Source: Pogostemon cablin | Lineage: Eukaryota; Streptophyta; Magnoliopsida; Lamiales; Lamiaceae | Direction: 5' to 3' | DNA: 64,000 bases | NCBI GenBank assembly: GCA_023678885.1 | Contig: CM043005.1 | Coordinates: 1,994,814-2,058,813 of the forward strand | In this document: positions 9,939 to 23,232 of the stretch, in pieces | Layout of the letters: each line of letters opens with the position of its first letter | Position numbering within the stretch: position 1 is the stretch's first letter | Translations under genes and position numbers: made by a program | The notes under the pieces: generated by a model | Database searches by the model: none | What the model was told of the DNA's origin: nothing | The model's input: the letters and a program-made list of their open reading frames with translations, nothing else

Positions 9939-12301
9939 TTCTCTATCAATCTGTGTAGTAAACAGCTTTTGCTCCTCTTTTTTTACATTTGCTTTCCTGT
10001 ATGAGTAAAATCATGTTTCTTGTGCTGGATAATTTAGTGACAATCTGATCCTTCCTATAGGATTTATGTTCCTATATACTATATGAAGTTTGTCATTCCT
10101 GATTTTCAACTTCTAGTAAGTGAAAATTGTGCTTGTAGACACTATTGATGCATATCAGACTACTGCCAGAGAATATCATTAATTGCATCATTTTTGCTTC
10201 TAGTATCTATACTTTGTTTTTCCTCGTTCGCAACCAGATCCTTGTGCATTGACAATCTTGACCCTTTTTATTGTTTGTTTCATTTCTGCTATTCTCACTA
10301 GATGTGTTTCTCCAAGAATGATATTTTTGGGAATATGTGTTTCAGATGAGTTGAATTGTTTGTAGTACCTGAAAATGGTTGCATCACATGGTCTCTCTAT
10401 TGTTTATAGGGCGATGTTATCTTAGGCTTGTACTTGGAGTTCTGAAATGATGCTTTAACTTCTTAAAACGATCACAAAGGATCTTATTATTACTTATTGT
10501 TTTTATCCTTTTCTAAACGGACTTAAACATCATTTCGCAGGTTCTTTTTGGGTTGATAATGCTTTCGAGAAGTGTTTTCTTAGATTATTTACTTTGTGCG
10601 CGCAGGTGGTGCTGTTCTGTTCATTGTACTTTTACTATTGGAATGGGTAGGAGCAACGTTGGGCATTACTTTCTTCAAAGTATCAATTTGGTTTCTAACG
10701 ATTTTCCTTTTCCTTGTATGTGCTTTTATTCTTATGCTGGATGTATCTGAGTTTGAGCAGTTTTGTTATCTTACAACTTGAGCTTATTAAACGTAGTACA
10801 TTGAATAAATAATTGTAGCTTAACGTTGTGTAACTCTCTTTAGTGAAAGTTATTGTTCATTGTAGGTGCAGCATATCCCAATGGGTATGAGTGGTGAAGA
10901 TTGTTTACCCACTATCAGATGTTGAAATGATTCTTCATGTTTGTCCCTCATGACCTCCTTTCACCTTCTGTGAAATTCTTAGTCTGCAATAATCATCTGA
11001 AAAAAAATACTCTTTCAGGATTTCTGTTTCATTCAAAGGTTATTTACAGGTTGTGACCACATTCGTATTGTGGAAATGATGAGATCACTTGAATGATTGG
11101 TGAACTCCTACATGAAAGATTCTCAATCGAGCTCCATTTTGAGGTAACAGTAATTTCTTTCACAAGGTTTCTCTCTCAATATTGTGTGACCATGAAATAT
11201 TCTGGATGAATGGTGTTAGTCACCAACGAAGGGTTTCCTTATTTCTTCGTTCTTGTTTAAATGAGAAGATTGATGCATAGAAAGGCTTCTTTTCTTTTGA
11301 AATTTTCAAGTGAAAACCTTTTCGCTTAACTTATTCTTAAATTGAAGGTGTTCTTTAGAGACCACCTGAGTAGGGTTGGGATTTTCAATGGCGTCACATT
11401 TTCTATTACAGTTTCTTCGATGATTTGTGGTTATATTTCTGTTGTGAAAGCCATTAAATGAGCTCCTGCGATGAATTTTTCATTTCTTTCTACTTGTTGG
11501 ATTAATCTGGTCACCATTGTGTAATGTGAGATGCATATCATCAGCCCTTGTGAAAAGTAAAGGTTTTCATCACGTCAATTTACTTTTATTGCATATATAT
11601 TCTGTTCACTTCCTACTATAAACAAATTTACACTTGTACTATTTTTTATACGTTGCATAAACTAGTTTGCAACTCAAATAAGAAAATAACACAGCTTAAT
11701 AACCTACTTTAACTTTAAAATTGTCATATTTTCAACGCGCATTTAAAATTGAATACTCTTTTCGTCACCATACCCACTCCAAACTCTCGCAAGAGGTTAA
11801 TCACTCCAGCTAGGCATGGTTTCTTTTCCTATTTTTTACTTTTAATTATTAGGGTTTCTTTTATATTCTTCCAATGATATATTTTTTAATGCCTTAAGAG
11901 TATAAAATACTTCATGAGTGTTGGATCAATTAGTTACATATAATGATAGGATGACATGTTTGCATGTAAGTCTCATTAGGAGTTGATTTTTAGAATGCTA
12001 AATTCAAACGATAGGCATAGATTTCGACCATTGTCACTCCCCAAATTTTTAAAATAAGAGAAACAAAATAATAAGATAAATATCATTATGGAAGGGAAAA
12101 TGAGTAATCGTGAAATCTGAATAAATTTTTGGCTATCCATTCGGTGTAAGAGTTAAAGTAAATAAATAATTGATTTGATATTATGACAATGTAGAAACAT
12201 TGGAAGGACACATGTAAGGGTAATTAAATACTGTACACAGATAATAAATAACAGAGTGAGGGAAACCTTTATTAATCAATTTTCAAAGAGTGGTCTCTCG
12301 T
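9939..12301. other. 3' flank of the NKAP-like gene, no further gene
   Basis: T-rich sequence follows the stop codon and probably holds the 3' UTR, perhaps with a spliced intron; from about 11.6 kb the sequence becomes AT-rich intergenic. No conserved protein, tRNA or snoRNA box pair was recognised. The poly(A) site cannot be placed by eye. Confidence 0.45.
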
Positions 12302-12537
12302 GTACCCAGTACACAAGAAAGATATAACATTTTATTATAAAGGGTATTATATTTTAATTAATAAAGATATAATTTTTTTATTATAAAGGTCGATTAAAAT
12401 ATGAAAAATATAAATGTTTGATTTAAAAAATTAAAAATTTCTTTCCCATAAAATAAGGGTATATTATTTAATACTAAATAATATAACTTTCACAAATCAT
12501 AAGATTTGATGGTACGGTGTACTTCGGATACACAGGT
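12302..12537. mobile_element. Possible small TIR element (MITE)
   Basis: Both ends carry a related inverted motif: GTGTACCCAGTACAC on the left and, read inverted, GTGTATCCGAAGTACAC on the right. About 205 bp of A/T-rich sequence without an ORF lies between. No clear target duplication was found, so class and exact ends are uncertain. Confidence 0.3.
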
Positions 12538-13308
12538 TTTAACCATTTCAAATATCAGTTTTTGCGCAAGTTTTAGCAGTAAAAGAAAGGAAATTTGGAA
12601 TCCCAAACTTTAAAATAATCCACCACAAAAATCTTAATTATGGAAACGTATTAACAAAACTAAGTTATGAACTCAATTTAAATTGCATATACATTGTAAT
12701 TGTACCTAAGAGTACAAGAACCAATCCTCCAATCATCTAATACACTAAATCAAGAATGCAATTTAAATGGTTGTACTCTAAGGTGCACACACTATACTAT
12801 TCGAATTAATGATGAGAGAAGTTAAAAACAAAGTAAACCAAAAAAAAAACTCCAACCATTTAACAATTTAAATGTATAGTTTCTTAATGCATAAATACCA
12901 ACGGCTAACATACTTTACTAAAAAAAAAACTTTACGCCCCAAACGCGTGGTAAGCAATTTATCAAGAAAAATTATTAGTAATAAAACAACGTATAATTCG
13001 AACACCGTGCTCAATCCAATAATATTGTGTAAATCAGATCATAATATCCATTAACAGGAGCATCAATCATTTTCAACATAAACATAATACCATGAGCTTA
13101 ACACTTAAATTAGCAACTTAAGAGTCAAGAGGAAACCATACATTTGAATTTAACATTAATAAAACTTATTATAACTTAATTCCTACCTCCACATCCCCGC
13201 TCGTACGCTGCCTCCACTGCCACTGTAATCTGGAAGGAAAAAAAGAGTGAGCAACCACGACTCAGTGGAAACCACCACACTTTCTAGAATAATTAATCTC
13301 ATACGATG
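12538..13308. other. AT-rich intergenic DNA, nothing recognised
   Basis: No gene, RNA or transposon terminus was recognised on either strand. The last 100 bases are somewhat less AT-rich. Confidence 0.5.
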
Positions 13309-13310
13309 TA

Positions 13311-13592
13311 CTCCCTCCGTCCCAAAATTATAGTCAAGTTTATTGTACCACGTTTTTTTAAGAAAAGTGTTCTTTTTGACCAAATTGGTTGATTTAAGAA
13401 GGTATAGTAGTATTTTTAGGTAATAAAAAAGTATAAAGTAATGATATGCGTGTGAAAAAGGAGTGACAAATTTGAAATTAAAATAACTTTTGAGGTTGTT
13501 GGATAAAGTGATATTTACCATTTTTAGGTTGTGAACAAAATTGTTGGACGGACAAATGTAAAAACGTGAACGAAATTGTGGGACGGAGGGAG
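13311..13592. mobile_element. Stowaway-like MITE (282 bp)
   Basis: Perfect inverted ends CTCCCTCCGTCCC ... GGGACGGAGGGAG flanked by TA on both sides (13309-13310, 13593-13594), the TA target duplication expected of Tc1/Mariner-type MITEs. The interior holds family-typical segments such as TTTTGACCAA and TATTTTTAGGTAATAAA. Non-coding. It is the cleanest copy of the family found inside or around most other elements here. Confidence 0.88.
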
Positions 13593-13594
13593 TA

Positions 13595-14269
13595 TTTAAG
13601 ATGTAATTTTAAGGTTGTGATTGATTTGATGTTTTCTTTTATGGGTGGTGAAGTTTAATGTGGAACCAATGAAAACGAAAAGTGTGAAATTTTATATGGA
13701 TGGAGGAAATATAAGATTAAGTGGTGGATCCGTTGATAGAAGCTCAAAATGGTATGGCACCCCATAGATTGATCAACTGAAGATTCTAGATAAGAGTTAT
13801 GATGAGTATCTTTCAATGTGGCCATTCTAACTATAAATACCACATGGCTTGTTGATTTGCTACTCCAATATTTTATACAACTTATAATTATAATTAAAAT
13901 AAATTTGTCTTCTTACTCACATGTCATGTGAGGTACCCTAGCTTTATTAACACACTCATCAACTTCAAACTTCAACTCTTAATCACCCCATTATTCATCA
14001 TTGAAGCTCTTGATGATCATCATTTGGTTTAATTGCTTTCTGTTTTGAAGTTTTTGTGTTATATAGATTTAAGAAAAAAAATTAGGGTGAGTATGCTGAA
14101 AAATAAAAACATTTGAAATATTTGAATTTATGATCATAAAGAAAATTAGAGAGTGAGACTATGAAGATTTAAATTTTGAGGTCTTTTAAATTCATATCTT
14201 AAAATCTTGAAGAATTTTTAATTCTAGAAATTCCAAAATCAATTTATGAAAATCCGAAATGAAAATTTG
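13595..14269. other. Intergenic DNA, nothing recognised
   Basis: AT-rich. The part around 13900-14080 has a pyrimidine-rich, UTR-like look but no supported ORF. Confidence 0.4.
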
Positions 14270-14591
14270 CTTATCATGAGTAAGATTTTAATCGAATGGT
14301 CCGTCTCAAACACCTTCTCAAAAGCTGTCTTAAGAAAGCTCATCTCAAAAGTCGTTTTTAAGTTGAATCGGTCGGTCAGTTCTTAATGTGAAATGCCCAT
14401 TCCATCTCAAATTCAATCTCAAAAGCCGTTTTTAAAAAAATTCATCTCAAAAGCCATTTCTAAATTGAACCGATTGGCCGGTTCTCGATGTGAGCCGCTC
14501 CCGTTTTAAAAACCGTCTATAATTGAGATAGTTTAAAAATCCGTCTCTAATTTTCATCCCTAATCCCGTGTTTTTTTTTTAATTATTAGTG
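14270..14591. mobile_element. CACTA-like subterminal remnant
   Basis: Repeated short motifs (CTCAAAAGCCGTTTTTAA, CCGTCTCTAATT, AACCGATTGGCCGGTTCTC) resemble the subterminal repeats of En/Spm (CACTA) elements. The stretch ends CCCGTGTTTTTTTT... TAGTG at 14587-14591, the inverted form of CACTA. No left CACTA end or transposase is visible, so only the right part appears to remain. Confidence 0.4.
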
Positions 14592-15684
14592 TTTGCGTCC
14601 AATTTATTAAAGCTATAATCTAGCTTGATCTAAAATTCCAGCTCATCATGAAATTGAAAATCGAGTTTGAGGTCAAATGATGGATAGATGGTCGTTAGTT
14701 AAGATTTTTTTTTTTTAGTTGGCAACATGTTTGGCAAAATATTCACAAGCACGTCATAAACGAATAAATATTTTCATTGTGATCGTAAATGATTGTTCTT
14801 GAGCGCCTAATATTGTTCATAAACATAAACATTACACTAGCAAATAAACCAACCAAGGTAAATAAAATTTAAAATATATAATTATCTAAAATAATTTTAA
14901 TCATATTCTTTCATATTAACAAAAAATAAATAAATAATAATTATTGTTATAACAATTTCTAACTTATAATAAATTATTGAGAATAATATAATTAACCTAG
15001 CTAGTACTTAAAGGCTCATGCATAACATTTCAAACAAAAATTAAACGTGGTTTTAACAAATGAATTATACAAATATTCAAATTTTATTAATTTGCAAAAC
15101 GAGCTAAAAATATTAGTATTTAAATATTCAATTAACTAAACAAATGTAAATAAATTCATATTTACAAAGTCAAGTTGGCTTTTCATGAGTTTGTTGATGT
15201 AAATTTTAGCAAAGAGATATATGGTTATAACGAATAACAAAAGAAATTTATTGTTGGTCACCAAATGATTGCACAATAATGATTATGTAAATGAAGCAAT
15301 TAATTTGCTTAAGGATGAAGGGTTTTAGTGCAAATGAATTATAGAATACCCCTTGTGTTTTACATAGAATTGAAGTGTCATAATGGGAAATATATTCTTG
15401 TACTCAATGTCGGGGATTGTACCATGAATTGAGGTACAATAAAATATTTAGTCATGAAGAATGTTACCCCTTCATTAGAAATCATGCACATTCATTTTCC
15501 TTCCTTTTGTTTCTTTTAATCATTCCATTCATAATAATTAATTAAATTATTATTTTCTAAAAATTAATTGGTTGTAACATGTAAGGAAGAAGCTATTTAT
15601 ATACTTTGAATGTCACACTTGCATATTTCTTATCAAAGCAGCTAGCTAAGAAGAATAAATTATTATTAATGTTAATGGTACAAA

Positions 15685-15736
<52 letters not shown>

Positions 15737-15816
15737 TTTTTTTAATAAAACTAGTTTTGTTGTTAATTATTTATATAAGTTAATTATTTTTAATTTAAAA
15801 AATAAAAAAAAAACTA
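14592..15816. other. AT-rich intergenic DNA with a (TA)n run
   Basis: No gene recognised. A pure (TA)n microsatellite lies at 15688-15733, and a Stowaway-like MITE left end starts at 15817. Confidence 0.5.
15688..15733. repeat. (TA)n microsatellite
   Basis: Uninterrupted alternating TA for about 46 bp. Confidence 0.95.
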
Positions 15817-15871
15817 CTCCCTCCATACCAGAATAAGTTTACCTTTACTGTTTCTAATTATTTAAAAAATA
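15817..15871. mobile_element. Left end of an outer Stowaway-like MITE
   Basis: Begins CTCCCTCCATACCAG, preceded by TA, and runs about 55 bp before the next MITE starts at 15874. Family-like interior sequence (TTGACTTTTGAGAGTAAT) resumes at about 32510 beyond nest 1, so this MITE probably forms the outermost shell and was later cut again by the MITE at 32532. Confidence 0.45.
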
Positions 15872-16000
15872 TACTCCCTCCATCCCAAATTCATATTTAC
15901 GTTTACTGTAGATATGTAGTTTAAGAAAAGTTATTTTTTGACTTACTTTTGAGGGTAATATGATATTTTTGGGTAATAAATAAATGATAAAGTATGGTAT

Positions 16001-17647
16001 TGATGAGTGATATTTTCACCTAGATTTTAGTGTCTTTTTATGTGTGTTTCGTATTATTTTATCCATATTTATATGTATTTTGGTGGTATTTTGTGTTTTT
16101 TGGAAATATGTGAGAATGAACTTAAACGTATGATTTTCAGGTAAAAATAGATTCTAGACGCGAAAAGGAAGATGGGAAAAAAAGCAGATCGCAATTCGGA
16201 GTTGAAACGAGGGAGAACGAGCCAAAACAAAAGAAGAAAAATAGGGGCAGCATCAACACAACCAGTGTGCATGCACACGCCCAGCCGTGTGCACGCACAC
16301 GAGCCGTGTGCGGAACCGCCCCTGTAAGCCAAGGCCGTGCGCCAGCATCTGAAATACCTACACGCCCATAGGCATGGCCGTGTGCGGAACACGAGCCGTG
16401 TGCATGCACAAGAGCCGTGTCCGTGCAAAAAATAAGAAAAATTCAGCAACCTTCTAGAAGCTCCCAAGGGGTATAAATACCCCAATTTCAACATTTGAGG
16501 ATTTTCGTGGGTTTGAGGCTGCACACACACATCACACACCATTTTCTCCATTTTACACCATCATCTTCATCCATTCACCATCCATTCCATCTATCTTCAT
16601 CCCACCATCAAAATTACCATCTATTTGAGGAAAAGAAGCAAGGAAGAGAGAAGAATTGCAAAGAGAAGAAGGAGATCACCATTGAAGCCAACCAAGTGAG
16701 TTTTCATCTACACTTTGTATTGAAACCTTATTGTTTATCATGTTTTGTAAGGATTTTAATGTCTATGTTGATTTCTTTTTTAATATGGTAGGTTAATCTC
16801 CCTTGTAAGATTAGCAACACGAGAGTTGTTGGATAATTTTGAAATTTGTGTATTAAAATTCATATGTTGATTGAGTTAATTGATTTTCTATCATTGATGC
16901 TTTTGATCTTGATGTTTATGATGATTTGTGTGGTTTGTTGTTTTAAACAATAGACTCTTTCTGCAAGGAAATGACATAATTATTTATAATGAGTTTAAGG
17001 AAAATTCATCCAATTTTTGTTCTTGAAATCTTGAGTGATTAGATTGAGAAGTCAATGATATGTTTAGGATAATTAATTGAATCATTTTGTCATACACCTC
17101 ATGTGCATTATAGATCTTAAAGAGATAGAGATGTCCTTTAGGATTTAGAACTTTTTAATAGGACAACCGATTAGTTTGATCGAGAGGTTGATTAATCGTG
17201 TGAAGGGACTCTCATTTCAAGCTTAGTACCTAGTTGGAATTATTTGAGTGAGAACCAATCCATTGAGCTATTTTGAGATTACTAAACAGATCCATATCCT
17301 ATCCATCTCGAGAGGGAGTTTAGGTGAATTTAGCGTTGGCCTTTAGTCTTATACCTATGATTCATATGAATTTGATGCATTTATCCTAGGATTTTCACTT
17401 CTTAATTGTTGTTAATCTCACTTTTACTTAACTTGGAAAACCACTCTTCATTTATATATCTTGTTTGTTGATCATTGCTTGCTACTTGCTTTGATTGATT
17501 TTATTTACTTGTTTGAACAACCTATCCATTGATGATTCGTTTTTATAAAATTACAAGAAACGTGATATCGCTTAATCTCTAGTACCTTCCTCCCTGTGGT
17601 TCGATAAATTCTTTAATTGGTCATCCCGACTACATAATAGCTAATCA
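16001..17647 (+). repeat. 5' LTR of the Athila-like element (1647 bp)
   Basis: Matches 30819-32354 along its whole length, with indels. It contains a GC-rich cluster of GCCGTGTGC/GTGTGCATGCACAC motifs (about 16260-16430) and a probable promoter, GGGGTATAAATACCCC (16469-16484), a perfect palindrome around a TATA box. It is longer than the 3' LTR, partly through extra GTGTGC units and a segment missing from the right copy near 31740. Confidence 0.88.
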
Positions 17648-17649
17648 AA

Positions 17650-17667
17650 TGGTGCCGTTGCCGGGGA
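17650..17667 (+). promoter_or_regulatory. Primer-binding site, tRNA-Asp type
   Basis: TGGTGCCGTTGCCGGGGA starts two bases after the 5' LTR. It complements the 3' end of plant tRNA-Asp except for one T in place of C. Confidence 0.8.
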
Positions 17668-17800
17668 GGCAATGGTTACTAGTAGCTTGAAGAAGGATCG
17701 TTTCAAGTGATTTTACTAGAAACATTTTTTTTATTCTATTTGCTTATTGTTATTTGCTTTTGAAAGCTTTTGTTCTAACTTCTCTTCTTTGTGAAGGTAT

Positions 17801-19660
17801 ATGCAAACGAGGTCAAGGGGGATACAATCAGAGCCTATTGACTTGGAAATAGAACAAACTTTTCAAAGAAGAAGAAAGAAGAACAAATCTAAAACAAGTG
17901 ATCAAATGGAGAATTTTCAAGGTGACAATCATGTGGAAATAGAGCATGATGGGGAAGGCAGAAAAAACGTGCACATGCAAGACAATGCACAAGCACCTCA
18001 ATTCAATGCCAACCCTCCTCAACATGCCTATCAAAATTTCAGAGCTATAAACAATCAAGCTTTGCTTCAACAAATGGTGCAACAAGCTCTAATCCAACAA
18101 GGTTTTGGCTTTCCACAAGCTTATGCTCCTCCTCAACAAGCGTATGTGCCACCACCATCACCTCCGGTGCAACATGGAATTCATAATGATCAAAGGGTGA
18201 TCTAAAATTTTTTCATGCCGAGGGAAATGCCATATATGATGGGTCCACCAATCAATGCCAACAACTTTGAAATTAAGGCGGGCTTGATATCTACGGTGAG
18301 AGAACAACAATTTGGTGGAACTCCGAATGCTAATGCTCATTTAGCTCAATTTATTGAGATTGCCAATACCATGAAGATGAATGGAGTGAGTGAAAATTAT
18401 ATAAGGATGAGATTATTTCCGTTTTCATTGAAGGATAGAGCCCGAACATGGCTATCTATCATTACTCCGGGTACGTGTAACACTTGGGATGAGCTTGCGC
18501 AAATGTTCTTGAATAAGTATTTTCCACCTTCTAAGACACTTCAAATGAAGAGCTTGATTACTCAATTCAAGCAAATGCCTCAAGAGATTTTTTATGAAGT
18601 GTGAGAAAGGTTTAAGGATATGCTTCGCAAGTGTCCACAATATGGTTTCTAAAAAAATCAACAAGTAGGTTTTTTCTATCAAGGTTTGGTTAATGGACAA
18701 AGAGTGTTTGTTGATGCTTCGGCCGGTGGATCCGTACTATAAGGATTTTTGATGAGATTGCTACAAATGTTTATCAATAGCAATCGGAGAGAGTAAGTGG
18801 ATACTATGGATTTGAGAATTTTGATCAAGGGCAACAGTTTAGTGTGAAGAGTTTGAATGTTGAGCCAAGTGTGCCAAGTGTTGAAATGATAGCAGCGGAG
18901 GTCTTAAGACAAATGAGCTTGAATCAAAGTGTAAACCAAGGAACTAATATGGTTGAAGGGGTACAAGTTGAGCAAGGTGTGCTTCCTCCGAATAGTGTGA
19001 GTAGAGAACAATAGTCCAAGTCTATGCCACGTGTGGAGGACATTTTGTACATGTAAGGAATAGGTTGCCAAGGTAATTACCAAAAAAATTACCAAGGTAA
19101 TTTCAACCACAATCAAGGAAACTTTCCACAAAGACAAGGAGGTTATAACAATCATAGTGGTGGAAGTTCTTTTCCACAACAAATGAGGCAAGACAACTTT
19201 TCCTACTCCAACTCGAGCAATGCTGTTGCTTATCCTCCGGGATATCATCCGGGGGATAAGGCACCGAATAATGAAGGGAAAGCATCGATTGATGAGCTAC
19301 TTGAAAAATTGATAGCATCAAATCAAGCTCGAGATGAAGCGTTGAAAAAGGCCGAAGAAGTAAATGAAAAATGGCTCAAAGCCTTGGAATATAATATTGG
19401 ACAAATTGCAATTTCTTTGAGTGCTCAACAAAAAGAAAAGTTTCCGACCACAACCGAAGTCAATCCGAAAGCTCAATATTTGTTTATTGATATGGAAGAG
19501 GAATGAAAGGATGAAGAAGGGTAGGTGGAATGCAAGATTGGTGAAGAAAATGAAGAGATAAGTAAGAAAGAAGAGAAGGGGCCTAAATGGATACCTAAGT
19601 GGAAAAGGGTGCAAGAGGAAAAGAAAGTGGATGAGAAGGTTAAAGAAGAGGAGAACAAAC
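17801..19660 (+). pseudogene. Athila-type gag, broken by stop codons
   Basis: Starts at the ATG of MQTRSRG. The Gln/Pro-rich N-terminal part ends at an in-frame TAA (18203). The Retrotrans_gag domain follows (18215-18604) with FEIKAGLISTVREQQFGG, RLFPFSLKDRARTWL and FLNKYFPPSKT, cut by a TGA at 18602; the next residues (ERFKDMLRKCP) are still readable. More stops follow, then a Lys/Glu-rich segment (19183-19650) up to the Copia insertion. Gag forms the particle shell of the retrotransposon; this copy cannot encode it whole. Confidence 0.85.
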
Positions 19661-21056
19661 TGTTAAATTGTATACTAAAAGTCTAGCTTTTTGTATGAAC
19701 AATGTTATAACAATTTATTTGAAATAAGAACCATATGATTAAATGATTGCATCTTATAATTTATTTATATGTATGTTGCAATAGTTCACTTACTTTATAC
19801 TGTAGATAATATGTTGTACGACAACACGCGGAAGATCATATTATCGGTTTTCTTATAAAGTATAAACAGATGCTCACTACCGTGATAGACGGAGACTCTC
19901 TATCGGGATAGTTGTAGTGTGGTTTGGTATTAGCTTATCTTGACTATAGAATCATATTAGTGCACTTGTGTGTATTGAGAAGGACCACATGAGATCGTTT
20001 GACTTATACTGACTTATAGAAGAACTTGATCTCTGTTATTATGGATGATCGTGCTCTTAATCCCTATACAATAACCTCGACACGTAGGGTAGTATGTATT
20101 TCTTTGATTCATCAATGGGTGAGATTTACATGTAATTAAATCAATAAACTCGGTGAGTTGAGAAGTAGTGATGTCTCTATGGTATGTTGTTGATTGTAGA
20201 AGGAATCCATGTCCGTCATATGTTGATGATATTCCCTTGAGGAGCTCATAAGGATTATCATGTAAACCCTGCAGGTGGATTTATTCCGGCATGATAATGA
20301 GGTTGAGTGGTACTACTCTCGGATGAGATATTAATTAATTGAGTTGTCAGTAACTTAATTAATTAATGGGCATTGCATATCTTAAACATGGAGAGACTGT
20401 CAGGCTCATAATAAGAAGGAGTCCATAACGTAATTATGGGATTAGAACGGTAATGCAGTAATATTATTTTAGTGGTATATATTATTATTATTGGACTTAA
20501 GTATAAGCTTTGGGCTAAGCTTGGATACTTAAGCCCAATGGAGACCCAACTCTAATTTCTCCTCCTGGTCCTACTGTAGCCCATATATAAGTCATCTCAA
20601 CTGTCCAGAAACCCTAATCGATGAGATTAATCATGCCTAACACTGTGAGGAGGGTGAGAGATCATTAGAATGAGAAGATCTTGAGGATCGTCGCCCACAC
20701 GACGTCGAGATTGGACTTTGGAATACAGCAGAAGACTGAAAGGTTATTTGTTGCTGTTGTCTACCACTTTCTATGATTTTTATAAAATTGTACAGACTTT
20801 AGAATTAGACAGGTGATATACTGATGGAAATCTGCCGAAGAGAGGATCGATTTGCCGTGTACATCACTCAAATCAGATATCAGATGAGGAAGTTACGGCC
20901 ATTCTCGTGAGGCTGCGCAGGCTGCCGGTGAGAATTCATCTTCTCCAACGTACCCTGGTGAAAGGTAATACATTTCTTGTCTTCATGCTTCTGCTGTTTG
21001 TTAGAAACATATGGAACCCAAACGGGTCACGTTAACCAAACGATCAAATGCCAACA
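19661..21056 (+). repeat. 5' LTR of Copia element 1 (1396 bp)
   Basis: Full-length LTR, TG...CA, closely related to the LTRs of Copia element 2 (1389 bp each). A TATA-like CATATATAAG lies at about 20581, followed by a CGCCCACACGACGTCGAG segment found in all copies. The primer site after it reads TGACATCAGAG instead of TGGTATCAGAG. Confidence 0.9.
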
Positions 21057-21069
21057 ATTGACATCAGAG

Positions 21070-22740
21070 TGTAGGTTCTATGGCTAAACGCGACACATTG
21101 GGCTTGGGTTTGATTAATTATGTGTTTTATTTAGAATAGAATCACATGAATAATTAGGTATTTGGTTTTATGGATTTAAATCCATGGATATCCTATGTTA
21201 ATCCCTTCGTGCATCATCCGAATGAGTTTGTTTATCATCATCGAAATTTGTTCACTGTTCTTCATACCGGCTGGTGAAAGGGTAAGGATTTTATATTCTT
21301 GAAAACCCTATGTGCGGTGAATGGTGAAATTTTGAAAGCGATGATGAACAGTGAAAGCAACACACATCATGGCCTGGAAACTGATCGAACTAGGCAGCAA
21401 GGCTTGTTGGTGGTGGTTTGCGTTAGGTTTAAGTGACTACGGAGGTGATGGTATGACCAAGCGACAAGGGATACTGGTGTTATTTCCCAATCAGCAAACC
21501 TTGGCAGCGCTGGTCGCCCGGCAGCAAACGTGAGCCGTGATCGAAGGATCGGCGGTAGTAAGGTGAGCGCCGGTATCATTCGCGATGGAGGCTATCCGTC
21601 GGTGGCTCCACAGCATGCTGATTAAATCAGAGGGACTTGTTGTCGGCAAAACAAGCATCCCTATTTCATATCGCTAGGGTTTTGAAAAACCTAGATGGCG
21701 ACAACACAAAGGTGGCTGGATTTTGTGCAGCAAATTGACAGCAGCTGGTCGACGTGAAGTCGATGGAAAGCAGGGCTGGGCGCGCTGTTGTGCTATGACG
21801 ATGCGACAGCAGGTGACGGCGAGAAGGGACCAGCCATGCCAGTCGGTGTGCTATCTCTTCCTGGTCGACGTGATATTAGCAGAGCGAGAAGGCTAGGCAC
21901 AACAAATCGCTGTATCGAGCGGGTCTGATGGCTCTTCAGGGCAAGTTGCAGGTTGTTGCACATCGGTGATACGATCGAGAAGGTTGACTATTAACGACGG
22001 AGACATCACAATCAGAAGCAGACCCATGGCGTGACTGGGTTGATCCATGGCTGTGCGCTGCTACCGATGCATTTCAGGCTCATAGCCGACACTGGAGGCG
22101 CACAACACTGGCGATGGCGTTCATGACTAATTCACAAGCAACCATGGCGTGCTGATTGGGTTTTACAGTCCGACGAACTCGTGCATCTTGCAGATGAGGA
22201 GGTTGGTTGTGTGATAGAGACCTGTCAGCGGCGGGATGTACGTGTTTGGTGGCCGTTGCTTGTTGTTTCCGGCAGGTGAAGCGATGACAGAGAGTTGGCT
22301 GGAGCGGGCTGTTTTTTCGCGGCGGTCATCGGCAGTTGAGGATTCGTGTATGATGGTGATGACTAGGCAAGGAAGTTATGGGCCATGAGCAGTTCCTGAA
22401 GCGTAAAACCTTCCCCATTCATACAAATTGAAAAGTAGGTTTTTTGTTTAAATCGGGTCCACCTCCTCTTTCCTCCCATCTCCCTCGTCTTACATGTCTT
22501 CTCAAAATAATAAATAATAAGTAATCTCTCTCCTTTCTCTTCCTTTTCACCCCCTGTCCCTCTCCTCCTACCTTTTTCTCTCTTCAAAAAACCCAGGTAG
22601 TGAACATACTACTGGGTTAAAAACCCATAATTTCTCAATAGATAAAAACCTCAACGCTTAGGTTTTTTAAATTCCACCTATGCAAAAAACCTCCTCATTG
22701 GGGGAGGCCTAAGTGGGTTGTTTGACTTTGGGCCCAAATT
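21070..22740. other. GC-rich untranslated leader of Copia element 1
   Basis: Between the primer site and the shared internal region. From about 21340 to 22340 the base composition is markedly richer in G and C than all flanking DNA, yet no reading frame longer than about 70 codons or known domain was seen. Copia element 2 has an unrelated leader here (177-bp repeats). It may be captured host sequence or a subfamily-specific leader. Confidence 0.6.
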
Positions 22741-23039
22741 TTATTCAACTTTCTGAACAAGTCACATGCTTCATGCTTGTTGACCAAGTACTTCCATATT
22801 TGGCCATTTATTTTATTCCTTATATGTAATTGATATAATTATTTTATTTGTCAATTATTGTTATATATTTGGATTGGATGCATGGTCTACTTAATTTACT
22901 GCCTTATTTGTCGTAATATGAGCATGCTAGGTTGCGTATATTATTTTGAATATTATATTCATATAAAAACCCTCAATATTAAATAACTAAGTGGGAGAGG
23001 GGATTGACAAATAATTCTCGCGGCCTTCATTATTAGTTT

Positions 23040-23220
23040 GTAAGTGATATGAGTAAACTTACGTGTTGGCAATAGGCCTTCCTCCCTAACGGATGAGTTT
23101 ATTCACGGATTATTGGTACAGACTTCATTATATAATTATTGTTTGTAATGTGGCACATGAACTTGCGTGTTGGCAATAGGCCTTCCTCCCTAACGGATGA
23201 GTTTATGTGTGGTTCACTGG
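23040..23220. repeat. Duplicated block in the Copia internal region
   Basis: The block GTGTTGGCAATAGGCCTTCC...CTAACGGATGAGTTTAT occurs twice about 110 bp apart, and the same pair occurs in Copia element 2 (49096 and 49198). The duplication therefore predates the split of the two copies. Confidence 0.75.
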
Positions 23221-23232
23221 TACAAACATATA

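Noticed and set aside
10553..10781. Two overlapping 61-65 codon hydrophobic frames
   Set aside because: T-rich 3' flank of the NKAP-like gene; hydrophobicity follows from base composition.
11060..11160. Possible box C/D snoRNA (AATGATGA near 11078)
   Set aside because: No matching D box (CTGA) and terminal stem at the right distance.
16069..16551. 160-codon minus-strand frame with Cys/Arg-rich repeats
   Set aside because: Translation of the GTGTGC repeat inside the Athila-like LTR; the same appears in the 3' LTR.
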